Counted from the stretch's first letter, positions 1 through 10,900 are shown. The stretch: 64,000 nucleotides of DNA from Streptomyces sp. CC0208 (GCF_003443735.1 NZ_CP031969.1:2480001-2544000), one strand, 5' to 3'. The notes: generated by a model from the letters alone, not told the origin. Made by a program: numbers and translations.

Positions 1-663
1 CGGGGTGACCATGTACCGCACACCGTTGCCGCTGAGCGAGCTGGGATCCTTCGGTCCCTCGACGTACAGGACCTTGTTCCGGTTCAGCTCCCCCTGGTTC
101 TGCAGGAGCTTCTGGTAGTCGTTCTTGTTCAGCACGTACGTCGCGCTGACGGGCTGCCCGTCCTGCCCCGGTGACTGGCACAGCGCCCAGGTCTTGACCG
201 TCTCGGCGTCCTTCGAGGACGGCAACCGGTCCGGAGCGAAGGGAATGCCGACGGTGGCGCCCATCGGGTACTTGCTGTTGTCGAGCACCGACTCCTTGAT
301 CTTCATGACCTGGGGGTTCTCGCCGTTCAGCAGGAGCCTGGCGGAGGCAAGGTTGAGGACCGGGTGCAGGCTGAGCTTGTCCTCGCCCTTGGTCTTCACC
401 AGCACATAGCGCGTCGTCGACTCGCTGCCGACGAGGATGTTCTTGCCCTGGCTGTCCCAGCCCTTCGGCGCGGTCGGGCTGAGCATGCCCCAGGCCCCGA
501 ATCCGATCAGCACCAGCGCCGCCACACCGAGACTGGGCAGGACCGTCTTGAGGGGGCGCGGCGCGGCCTCTTCCGAACCGTGCGGAGACGGCTGAAGAAA
601 CGCCGCCACCGTGCGCCTGCGCGCGAAGGAGTAAGCGTTCAGCTCATCCCGACGTGTCGCCAT
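1..663 (-). CDS. eccB: Type VII secretion membrane protein EccB, N-terminal part (runs off left edge)
   Basis: The first 221 codons of an EccB-type protein, a core component of the ESX/type VII secretion membrane complex. The N-terminus reads MATRRDELNAYSFARRR, the cytoplasmic signature of EccB. It is followed by one hydrophobic segment (about residues 40-60, LPSLGVAALVLIGFGAWG) and an extracytoplasmic part with alternating repeats. The ATG at 663 is preceded on the minus strand by GGGGAG, 11 nt upstream. EccB normally has about 480-500 residues, so more than half lies beyond the window. It is divergent from eccE, and the 195-bp gap must hold both promoters. Confidence is high because the N-terminal signature and the eccE neighbour agree. 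Confidence 0.93.
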   Translation of the reverse strand, partial: MATRRDELNAYSFARRRTVAAFLQPSPHGSEEAAPRPLKTVLPSLGVAALVLIGFGAWGMLSPTAPKGWDSQGKNILVGSESTTRYVLVKTKGEDKLSLHPVLNLASARLLLNGENPQVMKIKESVLDNSKYPMGATVGIPFAPDRLPSSKDAETVKTWALCQSPGQDGQPVSATYVLNKNDYQKLLQNQGELNRNKVLYVEGPKDPSSLSGNGVRYMVTP

Positions 664-858
664 CGATGGGTCAACTCCCCGTTATTTCGCTTTGTTGCCG
701 AATGCGGAACTCCCCAGGGCCGCCCGGTAGTCCGTGGCGTTTGCTCCTGCAGGGGCCTCTACTATGCCGTGTGACGATCGCACCGTACGGTACGGGGTAC
801 GGTGATCCGCCGCCAGCTCGAGTCGCGGCCAGACAATGCAAAGGGGTTGTACCGGGGG

Positions 859-2190
859 ATGAGCACTGCGACCAGGTCCCGGCGCCGTAACGGCAGCCGT
901 CGCACCCAGGAGAACCAGGGGCCGGGGCAGGTGCCGGAACGGGCACAGCCGTCCACGCCCCCGAGTCCGGCCTCGCCGTCGCTCGCCCGGCGCCCCGGCA
1001 GCATCGGCCCCATCCGCGTCCAGCAGCTGATCGGCTTCGAGCTGGCCGCCGCGGTCCTGCTGATCGGCTGGCTGCTGCGCCCCATCGGTCTCACCGTCGG
1101 CATCGTGCTGGCCGTACCGCTGGTCCTCGCCGGACTGCTGCGCCGGCGTGGCCGCCCGCTGCCCGAGTGGTTCAGCACCGCCCGCGCGCTCCGGGACCGC
1201 CGCAAGCGCAACGCCGAGCCCGTTCCGCCCGGCACCGACCCCGGTTTCGCCCCGGCCGTCGAGTGCGACCCGGCGCTGCGCACCTACAGCTTCCAGGACC
1301 GCGAGCAGCGCGAGATCGGCATGCTCGGCGACGGCACCTTCCTCACCGCGCTGGTCCAGGTGCAGGCCGCGGACACCCCGCTGCGTCCTTCCTACGGCAC
1401 CGGCGACATCCCCCTCGATCTGCTGCAGGGCCTGCTGGAGGTGGACGACATCCGGCTCGCCTCGGTCCAGATCGTCCAGCACACCCAGCCCGCGCCCGCC
1501 CCGCACCTGCCCCCGCAGGCCATGGCGGTCCGCTCCTACGGGCCGTTGCAGGCCCAGAGCATGACGCCGGGGCTGCGCATCACCTGGGTCGCGCTCAAGC
1601 TCGACCCGGAGCTGTGCCCGGAGGCCGTGGAGGCCCGCGGCGGCGGTATGCAGGGCGCCCGGCGTGCGCTGCTGCGGGTCGCCGACCAGCTGGCCAGCCG
1701 GCTCATGGGGGCCGGCATGCAGGCCAAGGTGCTCAGCGAGTCGGACATCTGCGGGGCCATCGCCACCTCCAGCTGTGTCAACCCGATGGCCACCACCGGC
1801 GGTGCCGCGATGGACGGCAGCCGCTCGGGCCGCCGTACGGCCGAGACCACCCGTACCTGGCGGTGCGACGACCGGCTGCACACCACGTACTGGGTCTCCA
1901 AGTGGCCGCAGTTCGGTGGCGGCGGACCGGCGTTCCCCCGGCTGGTCGGTGCGCTGACCTCCGCGCCCACCCTCGCGAGCACGTTCTCGCTCACCATCAG
2001 CAGGCAGCGCGGCAAGGTCCTGGCCCTGTCCGGACATGTCCGCCTCACCGGCCGCGGTGAGAACGAACTGGGCGAGGCCGCCGAGCACTTGGAGCGGGCG
2101 GCGTCCGCGTTCAAGGTCGGTCTCGTACGGCTCGACCGTGAGCAGCTGCCCGGAGTTCTGGCCACCCTGCCGCTGGGAGGTACCCGCTGA
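859..2190 (+). CDS. eccE: Type VII secretion protein EccE
   Basis: 443 residues if started at the ATG at 859. An in-frame GTG at 802 would add 19 residues, but GGGGG directly before 859 and the MSTATRSRRR start favour the later codon. After a basic, Ser/Pro-rich tail come two closely spaced transmembrane helices (about residues 55-100). The remainder is a soluble domain, as in EccE, a peripheral subunit of the ESX membrane complex that stabilises it next to MycP and EccB. Its stop overlaps the next start by one base (TGATG), so the two are translationally coupled. Streptomyces EccE diverges strongly from the mycobacterial protein, so the name rests on topology and on the adjacent eccB. Confidence 0.85.
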   Translation: MSTATRSRRRNGSRRTQENQGPGQVPERAQPSTPPSPASPSLARRPGSIGPIRVQQLIGFELAAAVLLIGWLLRPIGLTVGIVLAVPLVLAGLLRRRGRPLPEWFSTARALRDRRKRNAEPVPPGTDPGFAPAVECDPALRTYSFQDREQREIGMLGDGTFLTALVQVQAADTPLRPSYGTGDIPLDLLQGLLEVDDIRLASVQIVQHTQPAPAPHLPPQAMAVRSYGPLQAQSMTPGLRITWVALKLDPELCPEAVEARGGGMQGARRALLRVADQLASRLMGAGMQAKVLSESDICGAIATSSCVNPMATTGGAAMDGSRSGRRTAETTRTWRCDDRLHTTYWVSKWPQFGGGGPAFPRLVGALTSAPTLASTFSLTISRQRGKVLALSGHVRLTGRGENELGEAAEHLERAASAFKVGLVRLDREQLPGVLATLPLGGTR

Positions 2191-3020
2191 TGTCCACTCC
2201 CACCATGCGTCCCTCCGGCCGCTCCGGCTTCGGATCGTCGTCCACGCCGGGCTTCCCCGGGCAGCGTCCCGGGCATCTGCCGCGCTCCCCCGAGCCGGCC
2301 CGGCTCGGCCCCGAGCGGCGTCTGCGGGCGGCCTTCGGTCTGCTCGGCCCCCGGCGTGAGCGTCACCTCGTCGACGCCGACGTACTGTCGCAGCTGACCC
2401 TTCCGGCCGGCGACGACGGTCTGATCCTCGGCATCGACCCCGACAACCAGCCCGCCGTACTGGGTCTGTGCCGCCCCACCCGCCTGGACATGGTGCTGGT
2501 CGGCGGCACCTGGCTGGCCCAGGTCATCGCCCTGCGGGCGGCGGCGATCGGCGCCCGGGTGGCCGTCGAGACGGCTCGTCCGCAGCTGTGGGCGCCGATG
2601 GCGCAGGCGGCAGGCGGCGGCCAGCAGTGCGTGACGGTGCACCAGGTGGGGCGGATCGCCCCGCAGGGACCGTCCCCGGCCAGCCCGGTGCTCATCATCC
2701 GCGACCTCGGCATCCGTCCGCCGCGCAGCCGTCTCACCACGGCGCCCTGGCAGTCGGTGCTGACCCTGCTCCCCTATCTCGGTCCCACCGCGCCGCGGCT
2801 GCTGGCCAACGCGGACGTCGTCGGGGTCCAGCGGATCTCCCCGCAGGAGTCCGAAGTCGTGGGCAGGTCGATGCGGTTGCCCCAGGGCGACGCGGCCTCC
2901 CTGCCGTCCCTGTCCGACAACGTCGCCCTGTGGTGCACGCAGAAGCACCGGCAGTACGTGATGACCCAGCCCACCGACGCGGAGACCGGTCTCCTGGGGG
3001 CGCCCCGCCGCATGGACTGA
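2190..3020 (+). CDS. ESX-locus-associated protein of unknown function
   Basis: 276 residues, starting at the ATG that overlaps the eccE stop. The first 50 residues are Ser/Pro/Gly-rich and probably disordered. The rest looks like a soluble alpha/beta domain with no convincing transmembrane helix, signal peptide or nucleotide-binding motif. It contains a GGTWLAQVIALRAAAIGARV stretch and a C-terminal region ending in PRRMD. The tight coupling to eccE indicates a role in the type VII system, perhaps as a cytosolic partner of the EccE soluble domain, but that is inference. I do not recognise a named family. A terminator-like hairpin may follow it (arms at 3053-3060 and 3090-3097, 29-nt loop), so transcription could end before the DUF397 gene. 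Confidence 0.8.
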   Translation: MSTPTMRPSGRSGFGSSSTPGFPGQRPGHLPRSPEPARLGPERRLRAAFGLLGPRRERHLVDADVLSQLTLPAGDDGLILGIDPDNQPAVLGLCRPTRLDMVLVGGTWLAQVIALRAAAIGARVAVETARPQLWAPMAQAAGGGQQCVTVHQVGRIAPQGPSPASPVLIIRDLGIRPPRSRLTTAPWQSVLTLLPYLGPTAPRLLANADVVGVQRISPQESEVVGRSMRLPQGDAASLPSLSDNVALWCTQKHRQYVMTQPTDAETGLLGAPRRMD

Positions 3021-3157
3021 CGGGCGGGCCCGTGGCGCGGCCAAGGCCCCGGCCCCTCACGCGAGTTCGTGACCGAACCGTTGCGCCGTGTGAGGGGGCC
3101 CAGGCCAAGTAGGGTGCTCCTGCACGAGGTTCGCTCATGAGAAAGGGCCCGCCGACC

Positions 3158-3451
3158 ATGACTGACGCGGACGACATCGCCGCAAAGACGCCGGACGAGG
3201 ACGTCAGGGCGCGAAAGGCGAGGGAACGGGACGAGCTGTACAGCCTGGACATCTCCGGCGTCGAGTGGCACAGCGCTCCCGGCACCGAGGAGCACGAGGA
3301 GCGCGTCGAGATCGCCTACCTCCCCGAGGGCGCGGTGGCCATGCGGTCCTCCCTGGACCCGGACACCGTGCTGCGCTACACGGAGGCGGAGTGGCGGGCC
3401 TTCGTCCTGGGCGCGCGCGACGGCGAGTTCGACCTGGAGCAGGCCGAGTAA
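3158..3451 (+). CDS. DUF397 domain small protein
   Basis: 97 residues from the ATG at 3158, which has GAGAAAGGG about 10 nt upstream. An in-frame ATG at 3137 lacks a comparable ribosome-binding site. The C-terminal 60 residues follow the actinomycete DUF397 pattern: SGVEWHS, then VEIAYLPEGAVAMR, DPDTVLRYTEAEWRAFVLGARDGEFD. DUF397 proteins are short, usually sit next to an XRE-type helix-turn-helix regulator, and are thought to be its antagonists. No such regulator lies next to this copy, which makes it an orphan beside the ESX genes. A TAGGGT at 3110-3115 could be a -10 element, but no good -35 was found. Confidence 0.85.
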   Translation: MTDADDIAAKTPDEDVRARKARERDELYSLDISGVEWHSAPGTEEHEERVEIAYLPEGAVAMRSSLDPDTVLRYTEAEWRAFVLGARDGEFDLEQAE

Positions 3452-3754
3452 CGCGGCGGTCGAGTAACGCGGTGGCCGAGCAGGCACGGTGGCCGGGGCT
3501 CAGGAGACAGACAACCGTCACAAGCGCGACATCACGGCAGGCATCGCTCCGTTGCGCGCGAGCGCACAGCGGACGGGCCTGCCCCGCCGACGCCGGTGGC
3601 GTTTACGCTTGATGCGAGTGCGACGCAGGAACCCACGGGTGGGATGTTCGCGTCCAGGGGACTTCAGTCGGATCGGACCACAGGAACGGTCGCCCCCAGC
3701 CCGGCACATGAGTGCCCACACGGCACGAGGGTGCTCGACCAACCAGGAGGAATT
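3452..3754. other. 303-bp intergenic region before the EspI-like gene
   Basis: No convincing gene. A short direct repeat of GAGTAACGCGG occurs immediately after the DUF397 gene. The region probably holds the promoter of the large ATPase gene; TTTACGCTTGAT around 3601-3612 is the most AT-rich stretch and could include a -10 element. It ends with a strong AGGAGG at 3745-3750 that serves the GTG start at 3755. Confidence 0.5.
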
Positions 3755-6700
3755 GTGCAGAGCGATCGGGACGGGCTGCGCGCGGGCTGGACCACGCCCA
3801 GCGACGACCAGTCCGACGCGGAGTCCGCCACCGAGATGACGGGCGAGTTCACCATCGACTACGCCGCTCCTGCCTGGTACACGCAGAGCGCGGCGCCCGA
3901 GGCCGAGCCGGTGCCTCCCGCGCCTGCCCCTGCCCCCGCCGCGCCCGCACCGCACCCCGGTTACCCCGATATGCCCGGTTCCGCACCGTCGGCTCCCGTT
4001 CCCGGCCCGCGGTTCGACCCGTCCGCGGGTACGGCCGGTACGACTCCGCCGCCTCCGCCGCCATGGGCGGGAAACCCCGCGGCACCCCAGCCGCCGGTCC
4101 CCCCGAACCCGCAGAGCGGCTACGGCTACCCGCAGCCGCCGGCTCCTCCGCACCCCCAGAGCGGCTACGGCTACCCCCAGCCGCCCGCACCCCCGAACCC
4201 GCAGGGGGCCTACGGCTACCCGCAGCCCCCCGCTCCCCCGGTGGCTCCCGCGCCTCCCACGGCGTCGACGGCACCCGCTCCCCCGCACCCCCAGGGCGGC
4301 TACGACCAGCCCCAGCCGCCCGCTCCTCCGGCGTCCGCGCCGCCCGCCGCCCCCGTGGCCCCCGCGCCCCCGGGCCCGCCCGGCGCCCAGAACGGCACCG
4401 ACGCCGCCGCGCCTTCGACCGGCGCCGACGCGGAAGGCCGTAGCGACACCCCGGCCGCCGCCGCTGCCACGCCGAGCGCCCCGCAGCCCCCCGCCGCCCC
4501 GCCGGCGGACGCGCCCACCGCACCCGAGCCGCCGACCTCCGGCGAGGCTCCGCAGGCGTCCGCGGACGCGGATGACACCGCACCGGCTGCCCCTGCCCCT
4601 GCCCCGAGCGAGGCGGCATCGGCATCCGGTTCCAGCGACGAGGGCGTCGACGCCCCGCAGACCCCGCCCGGAGCCGAGGCCACGCCCGCGGCACCAGAAT
4701 CCCCTGCCACCCCCTCCAGCGACGACGCCGAGACCGGCACGGAGCCGCAGGCCGCCGCGCCGGACGCCCCGGTGGCACAGCCGACCGCCCCGGAGCAGCC
4801 CCCGGCCGCCCCGAGCGCCGCCCCGGAGCAGCCCGAGGCGGCACAGTCGCCCGTACCCGAGCAGCCCGAAGCCCAGCAGGAGGGCTGGCGGCCTCCGCCC
4901 GCGCCGCAGGGTGCCGTCCCGCCGCTCCCGCCGCAGTTCGCTTCGGCGGACTCGGGCACGGCCCCGCCGTCAGCCCCGGAGTGGACGACGGGCGGACAGC
5001 CGCAGCCGCCCGCCGCGCAGCCCGGCACCCCGCCTCCGCCCGCCCAGCCGGCGGCCGCCGCTGCCCAGCCCCAGGCACCGCAGCCCGCGCCCTCCGGCTG
5101 GCCGGCCACCCCGCCGCAGCCCGACGGACCGGCGGGTCAGGGCGGTTACGGTTACCCGCAGCCGCCCGCGCCGCAGAACCCGCAGAGCGGCTACGGCTTC
5201 CCGCAGGCACCCCAGCCCCCGGCCCCGCAGCCCCACCAGCCCCCGCAGAGCGGTTACGGCTATCCGCAGCCGCCCGCTCCCCCCAACCCGCAGGCCGGTT
5301 ACGGGTTCCCGCAGCCCCCCGCGCCGCAGAACCCGCAGAGCGGCTACGGCTTCCCGCAGGCCCCCCAGCCCGCCCCGGGCGGTTACGGCTACCCGCAGCC
5401 GCCCACCCCGGGCCAGCCCCAGCAGCAGGCCCCGGCGCAGCCCGGTCAGCCCATGCCCCCGGCCCAGCCGGGACAGCAGCCGCCGCAGCCGCCGCAGGCC
5501 CAGCCCAACCCCTACGCGGGCGCTCCCGGCCAGCCGGGCGTGGACCCGCGTACCGGTGCCGCCTGGCCCGCCGCCGTCCAGCACGACCAGCGGCAGCAGG
5601 TCGCCGGCGCGGGTGCGCCGCTCGGCTACAACGCCGCGGTCGAGCTGACCTCGGACCGGCTGGTCAACAGCAAGAAGCAGAAGGCGAAGAGCAGCCGTCC
5701 CACTCCGGGTGGGTCGAAGTTCAAGATCGGCGGCAAGAAGGAGGAGCAGGAGAGGCAGCGCAAGCTCGACCTCATCCGCACCCCGGTGCTGTCCTGCTAC
5801 CGGATCGCAGTGATCAGCCTCAAGGGCGGCGTGGGCAAGACGACCACGACCACCGCCCTGGGCTCAACCCTCGCCACCGAGCGGCAGGACAAGATCCTCG
5901 CCATCGACGCCAACCCGGATGCCGGCACGCTCGGCCGCCGGGTGCGGCGCGAGACCGGCGCGACCATCCGTGACCTGGTCCAGGCGATCCCGTACCTCAA
6001 CTCGTACATGGACATCCGCCGGTTCACGTCCCAGGCGGCCTCGGGCCTCGAGATCATCGCCAACGACGTCGACCCGGCCGTGTCCACGACGTTCAACGAC
6101 GAGGACTACCGGCGCGCGATCGACGTGCTGGGCCGCCAGTACCCGATCATCCTCACGGACTCGGGCACGGGTCTGCTCTACAGCGCCATGCGCGGGGTCC
6201 TGGACCTCGCCGACCAGCTGATCATCATCTCGACGCCGTCGGTGGACGGCGCGAGCAGCGCCAGCACGACGCTCGACTGGCTGTCGGCGCACGGGTACGC
6301 GTCCCTGGTCTCCCGGTCCATCACCGTGATCTCGGGGGTCCGCGAGACCGGAAAGATGATCAAGGTGGAGGACATCGTCACCCACTTCGAGCAGCGCTGC
6401 CGGGGCGTCATCGTCGTACCGTTCGACGAACACCTGGCGGCCGGTGCCGAGGTCGACCTCGACATGATGCGGCCGAAGGTCCGGGAGGCGTACTTCGACC
6501 TCGCCGCGATGGTGGCCGAGGACTTCGTGCGGGCCCAGCAGGAGCAGGGTCTGTGGACGGGGAACGGCGGCAACCAGCCGCCGACCATGGCTCCCCCGAT
6601 GCCGGGCCAGCCGCAGGCGCCCCAGCCGCCGTTCCAGGGCTTCCCCGGCGCCCAGCCCGGGCAGCCGTGGCAGACCGGTCAGCCCGGTCAGCCCGGTCAG

Positions 6701-6763
6701 CCGCAGCCCGGGTTCCCGCAGCCGCCGTACGACCCGAACGCGGGTCAGCCGCCGCAGCAGTAA
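3755..6763 (+). CDS. Proline-rich MinD/ParA-like ATPase, EspI-like, of the type VII locus
   Basis: 1,002 residues from the GTG at 3755. AGGAGG at 3745-3750 decides the start; the longer in-frame ORF upstream has none. Residues about 30-620 are an extended Pro/Ala/Gln-rich low-complexity region with at least nine copies of a GYGYPQPP(A/T)P-type repeat plus acidic Ala/Pro stretches. A basic patch ([10 protein letters not shown]) follows. Residues about 685-950 form a ParA/MinD-type ATPase with a deviant Walker [13 protein letters not shown], near residue 690. A short second proline/glutamine tail ends the protein. Mycobacterial EspI (Rv3876) has the same order of Pro/Ala-rich N-terminus and MinD-like C-terminus and modulates ESX-1. 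A regulatory or scaffolding role here is inferred from that architecture and the neighbours. Confidence 0.88.
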   Translation: MQSDRDGLRAGWTTPSDDQSDAESATEMTGEFTIDYAAPAWYTQSAAPEAEPVPPAPAPAPAAPAPHPGYPDMPGSAPSAPVPGPRFDPSAGTAGTTPPPPPPWAGNPAAPQPPVPPNPQSGYGYPQPPAPPHPQSGYGYPQPPAPPNPQGAYGYPQPPAPPVAPAPPTASTAPAPPHPQGGYDQPQPPAPPASAPPAAPVAPAPPGPPGAQNGTDAAAPSTGADAEGRSDTPAAAAATPSAPQPPAAPPADAPTAPEPPTSGEAPQASADADDTAPAAPAPAPSEAASASGSSDEGVDAPQTPPGAEATPAAPESPATPSSDDAETGTEPQAAAPDAPVAQPTAPEQPPAAPSAAPEQPEAAQSPVPEQPEAQQEGWRPPPAPQGAVPPLPPQFASADSGTAPPSAPEWTTGGQPQPPAAQPGTPPPPAQPAAAAAQPQAPQPAPSGWPATPPQPDGPAGQGGYGYPQPPAPQNPQSGYGFPQAPQPPAPQPHQPPQSGYGYPQPPAPPNPQAGYGFPQPPAPQNPQSGYGFPQAPQPAPGGYGYPQPPTPGQPQQQAPAQPGQPMPPAQPGQQPPQPPQAQPNPYAGAPGQPGVDPRTGAAWPAAVQHDQRQQVAGAGAPLGYNAAVELTSDRLVNSKKQKAKSSRPTPGGSKFKIGGKKEEQERQRKLDLIRTPVLSCYRIAVISLKGGVGKTTTTTALGSTLATERQDKILAIDANPDAGTLGRRVRRETGATIRDLVQAIPYLNSYMDIRRFTSQAASGLEIIANDVDPAVSTTFNDEDYRRAIDVLGRQYPIILTDSGTGLLYSAMRGVLDLADQLIIISTPSVDGASSASTTLDWLSAHGYASLVSRSITVISGVRETGKMIKVEDIVTHFEQRCRGVIVVPFDEHLAAGAEVDLDMMRPKVREAYFDLAAMVAEDFVRAQQEQGLWTGNGGNQPPTMAPPMPGQPQAPQPPFQGFPGAQPGQPWQTGQPGQPGQPQPGFPQPPYDPNAGQPPQQ

Positions 6764-6766
6764 CCG

Positions 6767-6811
6767 AAGGAAAGAGGGCCGGCACCTTCAAGGTGCCGGC
6801 CCTCTTTCCTT
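6767..6811. terminator. Bidirectional intrinsic terminator
   Basis: A perfect inverted repeat of 22 bp per arm (6767-6788 and 6790-6811) around a single central base. In practice the loop is CTTCAAG. AAAGAGGGCC and GGCCCTCTTT arms flank it, and the T-rich end CTCTTTCCTTTG follows on the plus strand. It lies 3 nt after the EspI-like stop and 14 nt beyond the convergent ribF stop, so it can serve both. Confidence 0.95.
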
Positions 6812-6825
6812 TGTCCCTACGGCCT

Positions 6826-7776
6826 TCAGCCGCCGGCGCCCTCGATCAGCTCCCGGCACCGCTGCACGTCGACGGCCATCGCCTTCAGCAGCGCGTCCAG
6901 CGACTCGAACTTCTGCTGCCCGCGCACGTACGCGAGGAAGTCCACCGCCACGTGCAGCCCGTACAGGTCGAGCCCGACGCGGTCGATGGCGTACGCCTCC
7001 ACCGTGCGCTCGGTGCCGTCGAACTGCGGATTGGTGCCGACGGAGATCGCGGCCGGCATCGCCTCGCCCTGCGTGTGCAGCCAGCCGGCGTAGACGCCGT
7101 CGGCCGGGATGGCGGTGTGCGGGAGCGTCTCGACGTTGGCGGTCGGGAAGCCGAGTTCACGGCCGCGCTGGGCGCCGCGGACCACCACGCCCTCCACCCG
7201 GTGCGGACGGCCCAGGATCTCCCCGGCGCCCTCCACGTCGCCCTCGGCGACCAGGCGCCGGGTCAGGGTGGAGGAGAAGGGCTCGCCGCCGCCGGCCGAA
7301 CCGGTCACGTACAGGTCGACGACCTCGACCTCGAAGTCGTACGTCTTGCCCTGCTCGACGAGGAAGTCGACATTGCCCGCGGCCTTGTGTCCGAAGCGGA
7401 AGTTGGGGCCCTCGACGACCGCCTTGGCGTGCAGCTTGTCGACGAGGACCTTGACGACGAACTCGGCGGGGGAGAGCTTCGAGAACTCCGTGGTGAAGGG
7501 GAGGATCAGCAGCGCGTCGACGCCCAGCTCGGCCATGAGCTCGGCGCGGCGGTGGTGCGGGGCCAGCAGCGGCGGGTGGCTGCCGGGGCGGACGACCTCG
7601 CTGGGGTGCGGGTCGAAGGTGACGACCACGGAGGGGACGCCCAGCTCGCGTGCCCGGTCCACGGCATGCCGGATGATCAGCTGGTGCCCGCGGTGGACCC
7701 CGTCGTAGGAACCGATGGTGACGACGCTGCGCCCCCAGTCCTCGGGGATGTCCTCCAAGCCACGCCAGCGCTGCAC
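6826..7776 (-). CDS. ribF: Bifunctional riboflavin kinase / FMN adenylyltransferase
   Basis: 316 residues, the usual RibF length. It converts riboflavin to FMN and then FAD in the cytoplasm. The N-terminal nucleotidyltransferase carries GSYDGVHRGHQ (residues 22-32), with the HxGH-type motif. The C-terminal riboflavin kinase domain carries GRPHRVEGVV and GFPTANV (about 205-220), with the PTAN ATP/Mg site. The GTG start at 7776 has GAGGAG 7 nt upstream on the minus strand. It is the last minus-strand gene of the translation-factor block and ends at the shared terminator at 6767-6811. The 159 bp upstream probably contain its own promoter. Confidence 0.96.
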   Translation of the reverse strand: MQRWRGLEDIPEDWGRSVVTIGSYDGVHRGHQLIIRHAVDRARELGVPSVVVTFDPHPSEVVRPGSHPPLLAPHHRRAELMAELGVDALLILPFTTEFSKLSPAEFVVKVLVDKLHAKAVVEGPNFRFGHKAAGNVDFLVEQGKTYDFEVEVVDLYVTGSAGGGEPFSSTLTRRLVAEGDVEGAGEILGRPHRVEGVVVRGAQRGRELGFPTANVETLPHTAIPADGVYAGWLHTQGEAMPAAISVGTNPQFDGTERTVEAYAIDRVGLDLYGLHVAVDFLAYVRGQQKFESLDALLKAMAVDVQRCRELIEGAGG

Positions 7777-7935
7777 TGTGACCGCTCCTCGTCGAACCCG
7801 TGTCCGTATTGACTCTTAAGGCTTACGCAGGTCTAAGGGTGCCATGCCGCGTGCCCGTCGCTCGCATCGGCATGGGGGCTGTGACCCGACGCACGCGGAC
7901 ACGGGTGTTCCACGCACCCGCCGGATTCCGCGCAG

Positions 7936-10900
7936 TCAGGCGGGAATCCGCACCCCCGCCAGGTTCTCGATCATCCGCCGGGTCCCGGGGCCGACCACCG
8001 CCGCCCACTCCTGCGGGCGGTCGGTGAGCCAGCCGGCCACCAGCGCGGCGAATCCGGGGACATGCCGGCCGAGGTCGACGAGGCCGCGGTCGAAGCGGGT
8101 CGCGCCGTCCGGGGTGCGGACGAGGAGGAGGCCGATGCGGTGGACGAGCTCGCGGATGTCGGCGTCGGCGCGGGCGGCGGCCGCGGGCAGGAGGGCGACC
8201 AGGACCTCGGGCTCGCGTTCGTGGTCCAGGAGGAAGTCGAGGAGTTCCTGGCGCAGCGGGCGGGAGGCGGGGGCGCCCGGGCCCGCCAGTACGGCCGCGA
8301 GCGCGCCTCGCACGCCTTCAGGACCGCCGTCCAGCAGGCCGGTGACCAGCGGGAGGAGCACGGCCCGGGCGGCGGGGCCCTGATCGAGGCGCCGGTCGAC
8401 GTACGCGGCCACGTCCCCGGCCGTCTCCGGGCGCCGCTCCACCGCCTCCCGCACCAGCACGGCCACCCGGCGGGCCAGGGCGGGCGTGGTGACGTCGGCC
8501 AGCGCGCGCAGCGCCACCCCGGCGTCCGGTCGCCGCAGCCGCGCCCGGAAGGCGTCCAGGACCGGTTCTGGGTCGGTGGTGAGCGCGGGCACCAGCGCGC
8601 TCGGCGGGAACTGCGGGTCGCCGGCCGCGAAGTGCCCGAGTGCTTGCGGGAGATGACGGGCACGCGTGCGGGGATCGTGGACCAGCAGGGCGAGCGCACC
8701 CGCGTGCAGGGTGCAGTCCTCGGGGCGGGCCAGCAGGGCGAGGGCCGCGTAGCGCAGGAGCTCGCGGTCGGCGTCGGTGCGCACGTGCGGGGCGGCGCGC
8801 AGTCCGTACGTCACCGCCGCCACCCGCCGCGCCGGCCGCTCGTCGTGCGCCCACCGGTCCACGGCCCGGCACACCGCCGACGGCTCCTCCTCGGCCAGCA
8901 CGGCGAGCAGTTCGTCGGCCCGCCGGTGCGCACATCCGACGAGCTCCTCGGTGAGGTCGTCCAGGGCCCGGGTCCGGTGCGTGTGCAGCAGCGCCTGCGC
9001 GGCCCTCGCCACGGTCGCGTGCGGGGTGGCGGGCAGCGGCCGCTCGTCGTCGAACCAGCGGGTGAGATGCGGCTGTACGGCGGTGGGGTCGGCGGCGAGC
9101 AGCTCAGCGACGGCGTCCAGGAACCGGGGGCCGGGTTCGTGCGGCGGCCCGTCCGCGAGGACGAGACGGCGCAGCAGGTCGAAGCGGGTGCCCGGCGGGA
9201 GCCGCAGCGCGCTCCAGAAGGCGGGCCCGAACGCGGCCGGGACCGGTTCCCGCCGGTTGCGTCCGGCCACGAGCCGGTCGGCGAGCTGCCGCAGGACATC
9301 GGTGTACGGCGTCGCGTCGGGCACCCGCAGCAGCGTCTCGGTGAGCAGCCGGGCCGCCCACCAGGAGTGCGGGTCGGCGTCGAGGGCGTGCAGCAACTCC
9401 TCCAGCCTGTAGGCCAGTTGCGGTGTGCCGTGCTGGCGGGCGACGAGGAGCAGGGCCTGTACGACCGGGCCGACGCGGTGGTGCGGGACGGGGAGGGGGT
9501 GCTGTCGGCCGGTGCGGCGGTGGACCAGGGCGCGCAGGGCCTCGTCCAGGTCCAGGTGCGTGCCCTGGATCCAGTCGGCGAACTCCTCGTGGGCGAAGCG
9601 GTAGCCGCTGCCGGCGGGGACGAGGAGGCCCTCGGCGAGGACGGCGGAGGCCCAGCCGGTGCCGCCGAGCCGCTTCGGGGCCCGGCCCCAGGGGAACACC
9701 GCCTCGAACGAGGCCCGGTCCAGTTCGCCCTGGCCGGGGCCGAGGCTGCGGCGGGCGGCCTCGTGGACCTGGCCGGAGACCTTCGCGGCGAGCCGGCGCA
9801 CGGCGGTACCGCGCAGACCGCTCGGGGTGGCCAGCCGCACCGCGATGCGCAGGCACATGAGGTCGAGGTGGGCCTCGAAGACCTGGTCGCGGTCCACGGG
9901 GCCGGGGGGCGCGTCCGGGAGGGCGGCGCTGACCTCGGAGAGGAGGCGGAGGGTAAGGGGGTGGCGGGCGTCGGAGGCGGCGAGCGTGCCGTCGGGGAGG
10001 GCGTAGCGGGCCCGGGCGCGGCGGGCCTCGTCCTCGGTGAGGTCGCCCACGTGTACGCAGGGCGGGAGGTGCCACCGCGACTCGCCGTGCAGCAGCTCTT
10101 CCGGGAAGCCCGCCCCCTCCCAGTACTCCGCGCGGCACGCCACCACCAGCCGTGCCCCCGTCTCCGCCAGCCACTGTGCCGTGCCCTGCGTCCACTCGGC
10201 GAGGCGGTGCGCCAGGACCGGGGGCATCTCCTCGGGGCCGTCGAGGAGGAGGAACAGCGGGCGGCCGGCGGCGCGGGACAGCCGGGCCAGTCGCTCGGGG
10301 GTGAGGTCGCCCAGGTCGGCGGGGACGGTGTCCGAGGAGGTCGTCACGATCCGGGCCGCCCTCGCGAGCGCGCGGCGGGCCGCGTCGGCAACCGAGGCGT
10401 CGGTGTCCGCGAGATCGGCGCCGCGCAGCCAGAGCGTGGGGGCCGGGGCGGGACCGCGGTGACGGCGGGCGGCGAGGGCCGCGAGTTGGGTCGTACGGCC
10501 GCTGCCGGGCGGTCCGACGAGGCCGAGGACGGAGGCATGGCCCTCGGTGAAAGCGGCGAACTCCTCGGTGACCGCGGTCCGTTCGACCGGCTCCGGGGTG
10601 TCTGCCCGGCTCAGGTGACCGGCCAGTGCGCCCGGCGGGCCGTCCTGCGCCACCGAGGTCGCCGTCAGCTCCAGCACACCGGCGAGGTTGAGGTCGGCGC
10701 CGTACGCCGGGACCGTCGCGGTGTTCTCCGCGAGCAGGTCGGCCAGGGGGCCGGTGCGGACGGAGCCGAGCGGGATCGCGTAACCGCTGTCGCGGTGGCC
10801 GCTGTGCAGGGCGGTGCCGAGGACGGCGACGACCGCGCCGGTGACGGCGTCGAGCACGGGCCCCCCGGCGGCCCCGCCCCCCAGCCGCAGCGCGTCCCGC

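Noticed and set aside
664..858. TTGCTC (741-746) and TACTAT (760-765) as an eccE promoter
   Set aside because: The -10-like box is plausible but the spacer is only 13 nt, so the pair is not reported as a promoter.
4090..5420. Regularly spaced repeats that look like an array
   Set aside because: They are in-frame codons for GYGYPQPP repeats in a protein. Unit spacing varies and there are no unique spacers, so it is not CRISPR.
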